Shown here piece by piece: positions 7,822 through 14,084 of a stretch of 16,714 nucleotides of DNA. This DNA is from JBGOUV01 sp041477815 (lineage in GTDB: Bacteria; Acidobacteriota; Terriglobia; Bryobacterales; JACQDG01): assembly GCA_041477815.1 (NCBI GenBank), contig JBGOUV010000114.1, positions 1-16,714 of the forward strand, in the 5' to 3' direction. Position 1 is the first letter of the stretch; every line of letters starts with the position of its first letter. The position numbers and the translations under genes are program-made. The notes under the pieces are model-generated. The model had not been told where the DNA came from. It made no database searches and was given only the letters and a program-made list of their open reading frames with translations.

Positions 7822-9160
7822 TGGGGTTGAATTCGCCTTCCCAGCGGGCTATTACGCAAGTGGCCAGGCAGTTTCCGATCACATTTACGGAAGTGCGGGC
7901 CATGTCCATCAGCTCGTCGATGCCCAGGATGATGAAGATGGGCTCGACGGGGAGGTTGAAGCTGGCGGCTGTACCGAGGAGGATCACTAATGAGGCGCGG
8001 GGGACGCCGGCTACTCCTTTGCTGGTCAGCATGAGGGTCACCATCATCACGAGTTGCTGGCCGAGGCTGAGGTGGATACCGGCCGACTGGGCCACGAAGA
8101 TGGACGCCAGCGACAGATAGAGGGTGGTGCCGTCGAGGTTGAAGCTGTAGCCGGTAGGCATTACGAAGGCCACGATACGGCGGGGGACGCCGAGGGCCTC
8201 CATAGCCTCCATGGCGCGGGGCAGGGCGGCTTCCGAACTGGTGGTGGCGAAGGCGATGGAGACCGGCAGGGCGATGGCGCCGGCGAAGCGGCGGATGGGG
8301 ACGCCGGCGAACTTGGCTATGGGCAGCAGGACACCGAGCAGGAACACCGTCAGGGCGGCGTAGAGGGTGGCCAGAAGCTGGAACAGGTTCACCAGGATGC
8401 CGAGGCCCATGTGGCCCACGGTGTAGGCGATGGCGGCGCCGACTCCTATAGGGGCGTAATACATAATTATGTTGGTGAACTTGAACATGGTCTCGGCCAG
8501 GCTCTCGGCGAAGGCCAGGAGGGGGCGGCGTTTCTGGTCGCTGAGCAGGGCCAGGGCGATGCCGAAGATGATGCTGAAGACCACGATCTGGAGCACTTCG
8601 CCCTCGACTACCGACTTGGCCAGGTTCTCGGGGAAGACGTGGAGAATGATGTCCGGGGTGGTTTGTTTCTTGGCCTGCAACTGGTCGCGCTCGGCGGCGG
8701 GGGGCAGGGTGATGCCGACGCCGGCGCGGCTGATGTTGATGGCCGCGAGTCCGATGAAGAGGGCGAGGGTGGTGACCAGCTCGAAGTAGACCAGGGCCTT
8801 GACGCCCATGCGTCCGACCTGTTTGAGGTCGCTGTGTCCGGCGATGCCGACCACCAGGGTGGCGAAAAGAAGCGGGGCGATGACGGTCTTGATGAGACGC
8901 AGGAAGATCAGGCTGAAGACGCGCAGTTGGACGGCGGTGGCGGGCAGGTCGTGGCCGATTTCGGCGCCGATGAACATCGAAACCAGGATCCAGGTGGTGA
9001 GGGAGCGGCGGTGGAAACCGTAGAGGACCAGGGCGGCGAGGGCGATCCAGCGGGTGAGGAGCAGGACGGCGTTGGGAAGGTCCAGCAGGCCGAGGTGGGT
9101 AGCGGCGGCGGGGAGGGCGGCGACAGCCAGACCGGCCAGGACCAGGCGCGTGGGCTTCAT
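7805..9160 (-). CDS. Dicarboxylate/amino acid:cation symporter, glutamate/aspartate type
   Basis: This is an inner-membrane secondary transporter of the DAACS (GltPh/GltP/DctA) family and has 451 residues. Family signatures are present: serine-rich HP1 with TTSSEAALP (306-314), NLDGTT in TM7 (341-346), the HP2 segment GVAGVPRAS (382-390), and TM8 DMARTSVNVIGN (419-430). Asp419, Arg422, Thr423 and Asn426 align with the substrate-binding Asp394, Arg397, Thr398 and Asn401 of GltPh. The arginine implies an acidic substrate, and the DMART pattern is closer to glutamate/aspartate carriers than to DctA. I chose ATG 9160 because AAGG lies 9 nt upstream; an ATG 36 nt earlier adds residues unlike the family. 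A 51-nt gap separates it from hicA upstream on the same strand. It ends in the shared inverted repeat. Confidence 0.93.
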   Translation of the reverse strand: MKPTRLVLAGLAVAALPAAATHLGLLDLPNAVLLLTRWIALAALVLYGFHRRSLTTWILVSMFIGAEIGHDLPATAVQLRVFSLIFLRLIKTVIAPLLFATLVVGIAGHSDLKQVGRMGVKALVYFELVTTLALFIGLAAINISRAGVGITLPPAAERDQLQAKKQTTPDIILHVFPENLAKSVVEGEVLQIVVFSIIFGIALALLSDQKRRPLLAFAESLAETMFKFTNIIMYYAPIGVGAAIAYTVGHMGLGILVNLFQLLATLYAALTVFLLGVLLPIAKFAGVPIRRFAGAIALPVSIAFATTSSEAALPRAMEAMEALGVPRRIVAFVMPTGYSFNLDGTTLYLSLASIFVAQSAGIHLSLGQQLVMMVTLMLTSKGVAGVPRASLVILLGTAASFNLPVEPIFIILGIDELMDMARTSVNVIGNCLATCVIARWEGEFNPTEPRP

Positions 9161-9211
9161 CCTGGATACCTTATGAGGGACCGGTGCGGAAGTCAACCCG
9201 GTAGGAGGCGG

Positions 9212-9436
9212 CTACGAATGTTTCAATAGCTCCTCAACTGTCAAACCGATGTCCTTGGCGATCTGGCGCAGCAGGATCGGCGAAATGTCCCTCCCTGGGT
9301 GCACGGGAACCGTCGTGCCCCTTCCATCCGGATGCCGGAGCCGCTTGTGTGAGCCCCGTTGACGAACCTCGGCAAAGCCCAGCCCTTCCAGGATCGAGAC
9401 GACTTCGCGTGGCTTGAGAACCCGAGGTTTGCCCAT
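9212..9436 (-). CDS. hicA: HicA-family mRNA interferase toxin
   Basis: A small 74-residue protein of the HicA/YcfA family, which cleaves mRNA through a dsRBD-like fold. The family pattern is complete: KPREVVSILEGLGF (8-21), then RQRGSHKRLRHPDGR (25-39) with the catalytic histidine at His30, then VPVHPGRDISPILLRQIAKD (43-62) and GLTVEELL. It starts 2 nt after the hicB stop, so it is translationally coupled to the antitoxin and neutralised by it. The order antitoxin then toxin is the reverse of the E. coli hicAB arrangement but is common elsewhere. Nothing looks degraded, so it is probably functional. A symporter gene follows 51 nt downstream on the same strand. Confidence 0.93.
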   Translation of the reverse strand: MGKPRVLKPREVVSILEGLGFAEVRQRGSHKRLRHPDGRGTTVPVHPGRDISPILLRQIAKDIGLTVEELLKHS

Positions 9437-9438
9437 GC

Positions 9439-9648
9439 TCAGCCGACGGTGACCGTTTGGGTTCCGACGAACTGCGCCTCAAGTTTCGGTTCGCCCTCCT
9501 CCAGGAGCATCTCGATGACTTCCCGGAGATTCTTGTTCAGTTCATCCAACGTCTGGCCCTGACTGTGCGCGCCGGGGAAGCCCGGAACGTAGCCCACATA
9601 CAGGCCGGTGTCCGGGCACAGTTCCACTACTGCCGTGTAGGTGCTCAT
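9439..9648 (-). CDS. hicB: HicB-family antitoxin, short form
   Basis: A 69-residue antitoxin partner of HicA. It has the partial RNase H-like HicB fold: MSTYTAVVELCPDTGLYVGY at the N-terminus, then VPGFPGAHSQGQTLDELNKN (21-40), where the G.hSqG.T.dEa.. pattern is typical, and LREVIEMLLEEGEP. It stops at about the point where longer HicB proteins begin a helix-turn-helix or ribbon-helix-helix domain, so it probably neutralises HicA by binding but may not bind DNA itself. Start ATG 9648 is supported by GAGGAG 9 nt upstream (9658-9663). The ATG at 9684 adds 12 residues ahead of the normal family start and is rejected. The first bases of the gene lie 14 nt beyond a small unrecognised open frame. 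Confidence 0.92.
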   Translation of the reverse strand: MSTYTAVVELCPDTGLYVGYVPGFPGAHSQGQTLDELNKNLREVIEMLLEEGEPKLEAQFVGTQTVTVG

Positions 9649-9662
9649 GCCGTCGCGCTCCT

Positions 9663-9875
9663 CTATACGTTGTCTCTGTACCAATCGTAAATGCTATACC
9701 GGCCTTTGTAAAGCCCTCCTGCCTGTGCTCCTTGGCACGTCGTAACTTCACCCCAGCAATGCACATGGATCGCGCCCCTTCCACTCCTTGGAAAGGCAAG
9801 GATCCTTCCCTCCTGGGCCTCGACACGATAGCGGGCGCCTCGGCTTGAGACCGTTCGTCCCGGATCTTTTCTCAA
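9663..9875 (-). CDS. Small unrecognised ORF upstream of hicB (possible gene or remnant)
   Basis: Seventy codons from a TTG start, ending 14 nt before hicB on the same strand. I cannot name a family. The translation looks protein-like: it has a basic N-terminus, then ARYRVEAQEGRILAFPRSG (14-32), HVHCWGEVTTC (37-47), and a tyrosine-rich end GGLYKGRYSIYDWYRDNV. Codon use is mixed at the third position, unlike the GC-biased neighbours, which suggests foreign origin or decay. No good Shine-Dalgarno precedes the TTG. The frame could be the 3' end of a gene whose start has been lost, or a third member of the hicBA operon. A candidate hicBA promoter lies inside it. Confidence 0.3.
   Translation of the reverse strand: MRKDPGRTVSSRGARYRVEAQEGRILAFPRSGRGAIHVHCWGEVTTCQGAQAGGLYKGRYSIYDWYRDNV
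9684..9712 (-). promoter_or_regulatory. Candidate hicBA promoter
   Basis: On the minus strand, TTTACA (9712-9707, 5 of 6 to the -35 consensus) is followed after exactly 17 nt by TACGAT (9689-9684, 4 of 6 to the -10). A start point near 9677 would leave a leader of about 29 nt containing the GAGGAG ribosome site. A second -10-like TATAGA lies at about 9667-9662 but overlaps that ribosome site. The promoter falls inside the small frame at 9663-9875, which argues that the frame may not be translated or that hicBA has an internal promoter. Confidence 0.4.
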
Positions 9876-9920
9876 TGGTAAACGGTAGACTTCCGTCCGT
9901 CTAAGGGCTCGGGCATCATG

Positions 9921-9948
9921 CCTTTGCTAGGTACTGTGACAGCAAAGG
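9921..9948. repeat. Perfect 8-bp hairpin with adjoining palindrome
   Basis: CCTTTGCT (9921-9928) is the exact inverse complement of AGCAAAGG (9941-9948), with a 12-nt loop. Immediately to its left, GGCATCATGCC (9912-9922) is a separate perfect 5+1+5 palindrome sharing two bases with it. No T-run follows on either strand, so it is not a typical intrinsic terminator. It could be an operator, a recombination site or a recombination relic. Confidence 0.55.
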
Positions 9949-10032
9949 TCCGCATGGCCGGTCGCCCGGTCGGATCATGGGGCGGTCCGAGTGCCCCGAG
10001 CCTGAGATGGACCTTCCTCTTATGGCGGCTGC

Positions 10033-10140
10033 TCACTTTTGCGGAGGCAAGAGCTCGAGCGCATTCTCCTGCGCAAGCCTCTGCAATTTCCCAATGATCG
10101 ATTCAAGTTGTCGGATGACCTTTCGGGGATACTCTGACAC
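10033..10140 (-). CDS. Possible 35-residue small protein
   Basis: GTG at 10140 opens a frame of 35 residues: it starts SEYPRKVIRQLESIIGKLQ after the initiator and ends RLAQENALELLPPQK before TGA. The middle has heptad-like hydrophobic spacing (V, I, L, I, I, L, L), so it could form an amphipathic helix or coiled coil. A GGAG lies directly against the GTG, too close for an ideal ribosome site. In the same frame upstream there are two stops and another short open stretch, so this may instead be the tail of a decayed gene. No family recognised. Confidence 0.25.
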   Translation of the reverse strand: MSEYPRKVIRQLESIIGKLQRLAQENALELLPPQK

Positions 10141-10236
10141 TCCAGCTTTCTATCGCTGCCTGCCCTTCCTCATGTGGGCGGAAACGGCAGGCACGATCCA
10201 GTTGATCGCCCGATTTGTTTGGTTCACTGAAGTTGC

Positions 10237-10401
10237 CTACCAGGTCCTCACCTTGGTATAAGTCACCCCAACCGCTTCTGGCGAACATAGGCGAACATAA
10301 TCTGGTGGAACATTGGCCTTGAGTATAACATCCCACTGACCAGCCTCTTCGGTCCCGGCGGCGAAATAACGCCCCACACGCTTCCCCGATGGAGCGGCCA
10401 A
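10237..10401 (-). other. Short open frame directly after the APC permease, likely remnant
   Basis: A frame that first opens inside the permease 3' end continues past the permease stop. If it starts at TTG 10401 it encodes 54 residues, including GRYFAAGTEEAGQWDVILK and then NVPPDYVRLC. It crosses the 10-bp tandem duplication at 10280-10299. After its TAG (10237-10239) the same frame continues through a second stop and then the 35-residue frame, which is the pattern expected of a decayed coding region. I recognise no family and see no convincing start or ribosome site. Confidence 0.2.
10280..10299. repeat. 10-bp tandem duplication
   Basis: GGCGAACATA occurs twice in direct succession (10280-10289 and 10290-10299). 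Ten is not a multiple of three, so a duplication inside a gene would shift the frame. It lies in the gene-poor region, in the short open frame after the permease. Removing one copy does not restore a long frame in any register I tried. Confidence 0.85.
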
Positions 10402-10421
10402 CGGCGGGAGGTTGTCAATTT

Positions 10422-11780
10422 CTATCTCGATACCCGGTAGAACGCGGCGCCGACAGCGAGGGCGAACGCGGTGCCGCCGATGGTCTTCAACTCGAAGAGC
10501 CACACGCTGTGGACGCCGGGGGGCGGGACCAGGGACAGGCCCGCTGCCAGAAGGGTGGTGGCGAGGCCGCTGCCGCCGGCGAGAAAGAGGCCCAGACGGC
10601 CGCCGGGGACCAGGAAGTGTTCGGGGGCCGCGCCGCGGTGGGGGTCGCGAGACAGGCGCAGGAGGGCGGCGAACATGTACAGGTAGGGGATCATGGTGGC
10701 GAATACGGTGAGGTCCACCAGGAGGAGATAAGCGCCTCGGGCGGTCTCGCCGATCTGGGCCAAGAGGAGCAGGGCGGTGCCGGCGATGCCTTGGACCAGC
10801 AGGGCGATGTGCGGGGTGTGGAAGCGGGGATGGAGGCGACCGAAGGCGGTCGGGAGATGGCGGTCCAGGCCGATGACGAAGGGGAGGCGGGCGGCTCCGG
10901 CGACCCAGGAGCCGAGGTTGCCGAGCAGGCCGAGGGTGACCAGGAGGGCCATGAGGGGTCCTAACCAGGGGAGGCCGAGCTTCCCGCCTGCGATCTGGAC
11001 ACCTTGGACGATGCCGGTAACGACGTTGACGTCGGCGGCGGGGACCAGGGCGAGCAGGGCGGCAGTGCCCAGGATGAAGATCGCGGCGATGACGAAACTG
11101 GAGAGCAAGGCGGCGCGGGGGAGGTCGCGCTGGGGGCGGCGGACTTCGGCGGCCAGGATGGCGCTGAGCTCGATGCCTACCAGGGCGAGGGCGATCTGGG
11201 ACCAGAAGTTGAGCTTGTCGAAGGTCCAGGTGGGGAATTCAAGCAAAGGGTTGGCGGAGCCGTGGCGCCAGGCCGTTAGGCCGCCGGCGACGACTAGAAG
11301 AGTGCCCGCCAGGAAGGTGCAGATGCCGCCGATGTTGGGGGTCCACTTGCCGACCTGGAGTCCGACTATGTTGGTGAGGATGGGGAGCCAGAAGACTAGC
11401 AGCGAGACGACGAGAATTAGAGAGCGGTTTTCTCCGGCCCATAGATAGACGGCCATGCCGGCGAGGGCCAGGGCCAGGTTCGGGAAGAAGACGAGGTTGC
11501 TCCACCAGGCCATCCAGCCGCAGGCGAAGCCGTGCCAGTCGCCGCAGGCATGACGGGTCCAGACATAGTAGCCGCCCTCGTCCGGGAAACGCGTGGAGAG
11601 CTCGACCACGGTAAGGGCGCAGGGGAGAAAGAAGAGCAGGATGGCGAGGGTCCACAGGACCAGGGAGGAGGGGCCGATGTGGGCGGCGGCGGCGATCCAG
11701 CGGACGCTGACGACGGCGGCGACGTTGAACAGAACGAGATCGGTGAGGCTGAGCTCGCGGCGGAGGGAGGGGCTGGTCAC
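10422..11780 (-). CDS. APC-superfamily amino acid permease
   Basis: A 452-residue inner-membrane transporter with about twelve hydrophobic segments. Features of the amino acid-polyamine-organocation superfamily are visible: LSLTDLVLFNV in TM1 (10-20), TRFPDEGGYYVWTRHACGDW (63-82), which matches the FP..GG.Y.W loop, and VGIELSAILAAEVRRPQRDL (201-220), the G.E....AGEv..P.rdlPrA pattern around TM6. The substrate cannot be read from the sequence; glutamate:GABA antiporter-like and general amino acid permeases remain possible. The start is GTG 11780, which forms a GTGA overlap with the stop of the upstream DUF4276 gene. The frame is open further upstream, but that sequence lies inside the DUF4276 gene and is not membrane-like. 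It is the last gene of the five-gene run, with no obvious intrinsic terminator after it. Confidence 0.9.
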   Translation of the reverse strand: MTSPSLRRELSLTDLVLFNVAAVVSVRWIAAAAHIGPSSLVLWTLAILLFFLPCALTVVELSTRFPDEGGYYVWTRHACGDWHGFACGWMAWWSNLVFFPNLALALAGMAVYLWAGENRSLILVVSLLVFWLPILTNIVGLQVGKWTPNIGGICTFLAGTLLVVAGGLTAWRHGSANPLLEFPTWTFDKLNFWSQIALALVGIELSAILAAEVRRPQRDLPRAALLSSFVIAAIFILGTAALLALVPAADVNVVTGIVQGVQIAGGKLGLPWLGPLMALLVTLGLLGNLGSWVAGAARLPFVIGLDRHLPTAFGRLHPRFHTPHIALLVQGIAGTALLLLAQIGETARGAYLLLVDLTVFATMIPYLYMFAALLRLSRDPHRGAAPEHFLVPGGRLGLFLAGGSGLATTLLAAGLSLVPPPGVHSVWLFELKTIGGTAFALAVGAAFYRVSR

Positions 11781-12385
11781 GATGAGATTTCGAGGAGGGC
11801 GTCGCGAAATACGCAGAAGCTCCGGGATCGATTCCGCTGCGGGTCCATGTGTCGGGCGATGGCTCGACCGGCTTCGATTTTCCCCAGACCACCGGGAAAG
11901 TGTCCGGCGCGCTGGAGGACGCGCTCTAGGGCCTCCCACGTGCCGCCCCTGATTTGATCCGGGTTCCGGAACGGCGCCTTCTGGTCCAAGCTGCGGGGAA
12001 CCCGGGGATAGGCTGCCGCAATCGCTTCCACGTCGCCGAAAAACCACGCTTCCAGCTCCTCGATGGCGAGCCGGTTGACGACACGAAAGGAAGTCGAACG
12101 AGTGGCCGATCTGGTCGCCAACCCTGCGCCAAGCGCCGCCTGCTCGAGGCGCCTCTTTAAGGCCCTGCAATCTGTCCTATCGGCATCGACCAGGACCACG
12201 ATGCGGTAGTCTGGCGGGATCCAAGAGTTGTATCCTCTAAGCCGCTGCGGGAGACTGCCGAGGAGGTCCGCTTTTCCCTGATGGGGATGGATTGAGAAGG
12301 ATACGTCTGCCCGCAGAATCTTTGGCAGGAGGATCTGAAGGGCTGCCTCCGCAGAGGGCTCTTCCACCAAAAGCTCGATGTGCAT
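11777..12385 (-). CDS. DUF4276 family TOPRIM-like protein
   Basis: A 202-residue protein that I assign to DUF4276 from its pattern. The N-terminal strand MHIELLVEEPSAEAAL has Glu8/Glu9 followed by the helix expected after TOPRIM strand 1 (compare VEG.sD..aL). RIVVLVDADRTDC (61-73) supplies the DxD motif (Asp67, Asp69). IEELEAWFFGD (108-118) resembles the E.EaW.l.D segment seen in OLD-type and DUF4435 nuclease-like proteins. The C-terminal part has GKIEAGRAIARHMD (168-181) and NRSRSFCVF (185-193), typical of the family. A TOPRIM fold with these acids suggests Mg-dependent nucleic acid cleavage. It starts 2 nt after the ABC-type ATPase stop and overlaps the APC permease start (GTGA). The pair recalls PARIS (AriA ATPase plus AriB TOPRIM, DUF4435). 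Confidence 0.85.
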   Translation of the reverse strand: MHIELLVEEPSAEAALQILLPKILRADVSFSIHPHQGKADLLGSLPQRLRGYNSWIPPDYRIVVLVDADRTDCRALKRRLEQAALGAGLATRSATRSTSFRVVNRLAIEELEAWFFGDVEAIAAAYPRVPRSLDQKAPFRNPDQIRGGTWEALERVLQRAGHFPGGLGKIEAGRAIARHMDPQRNRSRSFCVFRDALLEISS

Positions 12386-12387
12386 GC

Positions 12388-13605
12388 TTACGCTTTTCGC
12401 GAAGTCTTCGGGCCGCCCGATGCCGTCAGGGGATCTCCCACTGGAAAGTGCCCCTCCATCCACAATTGCCCCAGCTGGGCCCCGTGACGCATGAAATCCT
12501 TCACCCCCTTCATGCTTGCCGCTCGTACGGCCTGCGTGTAGCCCATTTCGTCCCGGTAGAAGACCCACAATTCTTCGGGCTTTAGGCCGTTGACGAAGAA
12601 CGGTGAGTGGGTGGTCACCATCAACTGGGTGCGGGCGGAAGCGGTGCGACACTCCTCGGCGAGCTCAGGTAGCAGGCGAGGGTGGAGGTGATTCTCCGGC
12701 TCTTCGATTCCAACCAACTGCGGGGGTTCCGGATCGTAAAGCACCGTGAGGTAGGCCAGCATCTTGAGCGTTCCATCCGAAGCATACTTTGCCAGTATCG
12801 GTTGAGTGAACGGAGCGTCCTTGATCTGAAGGACCAGGCGTCCGTCGGCCATAATGTCAGCATCTACCCTCTCCAGGCGCGGCACCCGGCGGGACAGGGT
12901 GTCCAGAATCTGCCGGAGACGCCCGCCGTGCTGTTCCTTCAGGTATTGGATGACGTTGGGGAGGTTGTCCCCGGTAGCCGACAAACGCTCCTGGGCTCCC
13001 GCTTCCGGAGCGCCCCGGCTGCGCTCGGTCGTCAGATACGAGAGGTGCCATCCGGTCACAAACTGCCGCAGAGCGGAAACACGCGGGTGTTTGGCGAGCT
13101 GGCCCAGGGTGTTGACCGCCAGCATTTCCGGAGAGGCCAAGCCTTCGGAGATCCGTTCGTCCCGCTCATCCGGCATCTCGCCGCTGACGACCTTTCCAGT
13201 CCCCTGCGTGAAGTCGAGAAAGCGAAACGGCTTTCCATACTCAGCGCGCCGCCATTGCAACCACTCCTCGGATACGAACGGCCCTTTACTTTCTTCATCG
13301 ATGGCGAGGTGGTAGGTGATCAGGGGCGAGCCCGGCTGCTCCCTATACTTCAACTCGAACACAATGAGACCGTCGGCTCCGCGTGTTCGTAGCTCCTTGA
13401 ACCGGCCCCGGCGGTCCCAGGCCTTTCGCAGCCCGACAGAAAAGCTCTCCGAGAGGAAGGCGAACACATCGAAGATCGTGGACTTGCCGCTGCCGTTGGG
13501 ACCCAAGAAGACAGTCAGCGGAGTAATGCCCTTGATCTGCACGTCGCGCAGGGCCCGGTAGTTCTGCACCCGCAGCGACTCAATGCGTGGAATGTGTGCG
13601 CTCAT
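12388..13605 (-). CDS. ABC-type AAA ATPase (AAA_15/AAA_21, OLD/AriA-like)
   Basis: A soluble 405-residue SMC/ABC-type ATPase. The N-terminal IESLRVQNYRALRDVQI (8-24) is the usual lead-in of the RecF/OLD group. Walker A is GPNGSGKST (35-43). A signature-like SDGTLKML lies at 276-283, Walker B is VGIEEPENHLHP (298-309) with catalytic Glu301/302, and the switch histidine is in TTHSP (331-335). The middle region (about 100-240) is poorly conserved and helical. The end LGQLWMEGHFPVGDPL (378-393) is a tail I associate with ATPases paired with DUF4276. There is no fused TOPRIM domain; the TOPRIM-like function is in the next gene, as in AriA/AriB. ATG 13605 overlaps the upstream stop by ATGA. An earlier in-frame ATG (13788) lies inside the preceding gene and adds an arginine-rich, unlikely N-terminus. 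Confidence 0.93.
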   Translation of the reverse strand: MSAHIPRIESLRVQNYRALRDVQIKGITPLTVFLGPNGSGKSTIFDVFAFLSESFSVGLRKAWDRRGRFKELRTRGADGLIVFELKYREQPGSPLITYHLAIDEESKGPFVSEEWLQWRRAEYGKPFRFLDFTQGTGKVVSGEMPDERDERISEGLASPEMLAVNTLGQLAKHPRVSALRQFVTGWHLSYLTTERSRGAPEAGAQERLSATGDNLPNVIQYLKEQHGGRLRQILDTLSRRVPRLERVDADIMADGRLVLQIKDAPFTQPILAKYASDGTLKMLAYLTVLYDPEPPQLVGIEEPENHLHPRLLPELAEECRTASARTQLMVTTHSPFFVNGLKPEELWVFYRDEMGYTQAVRAASMKGVKDFMRHGAQLGQLWMEGHFPVGDPLTASGGPKTSRKA

Positions 13606-14084
13606 TCCGAGTGCCCAGGGTGGCCGCAACCGTACGACGACGGCACGCGACCGCCCTTGTTCAGCTCGTCCACGCCGATCTTGGACGAGTAGTAGCCGGA
13701 CACTGTGCGGCGCTTGAAGTCCTGGAAGAAGGCGTTGCCCTGGGAGTCGAGAGACTGCAAGAGGGCGGTTTGCTGCGGGACGCTGCACTGGACAAAGGGG
13801 ACGCCGTGGGTGCGGCGGGCGTAGCCGTCCAGCCAGACGAGGCCTTGGAGGAAACGGCTCTGCTGGTCGATCGGGGACTCGCTGAGCAGGAGATCGAGGA
13901 AGCGGTTGACTTGGGCGGCTTTGGCGCCGGGGGTGTCGGTGGCGGGGATGATCAGGTCGGTCAGGACAATGACCGTGTCGTTCTGATGGGCATCGAACAG
14001 CACCGGCTTCCAGGCGGGGTTCTGGGCGCGGGCGGCGGCGGTGGCGGCGGCCATGACGGATTTCAGAAGATCGCGACGGTTCAT
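13602..14084 (-). CDS. Gluconate 2-dehydrogenase subunit 3 family protein, Tat-exported
   Basis: A 160-residue protein of the Gluconate_2-dh3 family, normally the small partner of a periplasmic GMC-type FAD dehydrogenase. The N-terminus MNRRDLLKSVMAAATAAARA is a twin-arginine signal, with likely cleavage after about residue 20. The family core DTVIVLTDLIIPATDTPGAK (36-55) and FLDLLLSES (62-70) is present. So is the ending YYSSKIGVDEL (131-141) then YGCGHPGH (151-158), which resembles the S/TSKIGIDEL...GC.HPEH end of acidobacterial members. The expected GMC large subunit is not adjacent: lipA precedes and an ABC-type ATPase follows. ATG 14084 overlaps the lipA stop (ATGA) and has GGAG 8 nt upstream. 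The electron acceptor and substrate are unknown. Confidence 0.88.
   Translation of the reverse strand: MNRRDLLKSVMAAATAAARAQNPAWKPVLFDAHQNDTVIVLTDLIIPATDTPGAKAAQVNRFLDLLLSESPIDQQSRFLQGLVWLDGYARRTHGVPFVQCSVPQQTALLQSLDSQGNAFFQDFKRRTVSGYYSSKIGVDELNKGGRVPSSYGCGHPGHSE

Larger units (their letters stand above)
9649..10421. other. Gene-poor, compositionally distinct region
   Basis: These 773 bp between the hicB start and the permease stop hold no gene I can identify. The stretch is visibly richer in A and T than the rest of the window, with a less GC-biased third codon position in every frame. It contains the candidate hicBA promoter, three small minus-strand open frames described separately, a perfect 8-bp hairpin, a short palindrome and a 10-bp tandem duplication. 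This looks like remnants of transferred or deleted DNA at the edge of the toxin-antitoxin pair, but no insertion-sequence ends, integrase, tRNA or att duplication could be seen. Confidence 0.6.

Noticed and set aside
8054..9229. 391-codon plus-strand frame opposite the symporter
   Set aside because: The translation is a low-complexity run of Gly, Glu, Asp and Gln, typical of the antisense of a membrane protein in GC-rich DNA.
9921..9948. Intrinsic terminator
   Set aside because: The stem is not followed by a T-run on either strand and does not lie just after a recognisable gene.
9977..10261. 94-codon plus-strand frame in the gene-poor region
   Set aside because: Cys- and Ser-rich with no motif, no ribosome site and no neighbour on the same strand.
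10280..10299. The 10-bp duplication as the cause of a simple frameshift in a pseudogene
   Set aside because: Removing one copy leads to a TGA within five codons in the upstream register and does not rebuild a long frame.
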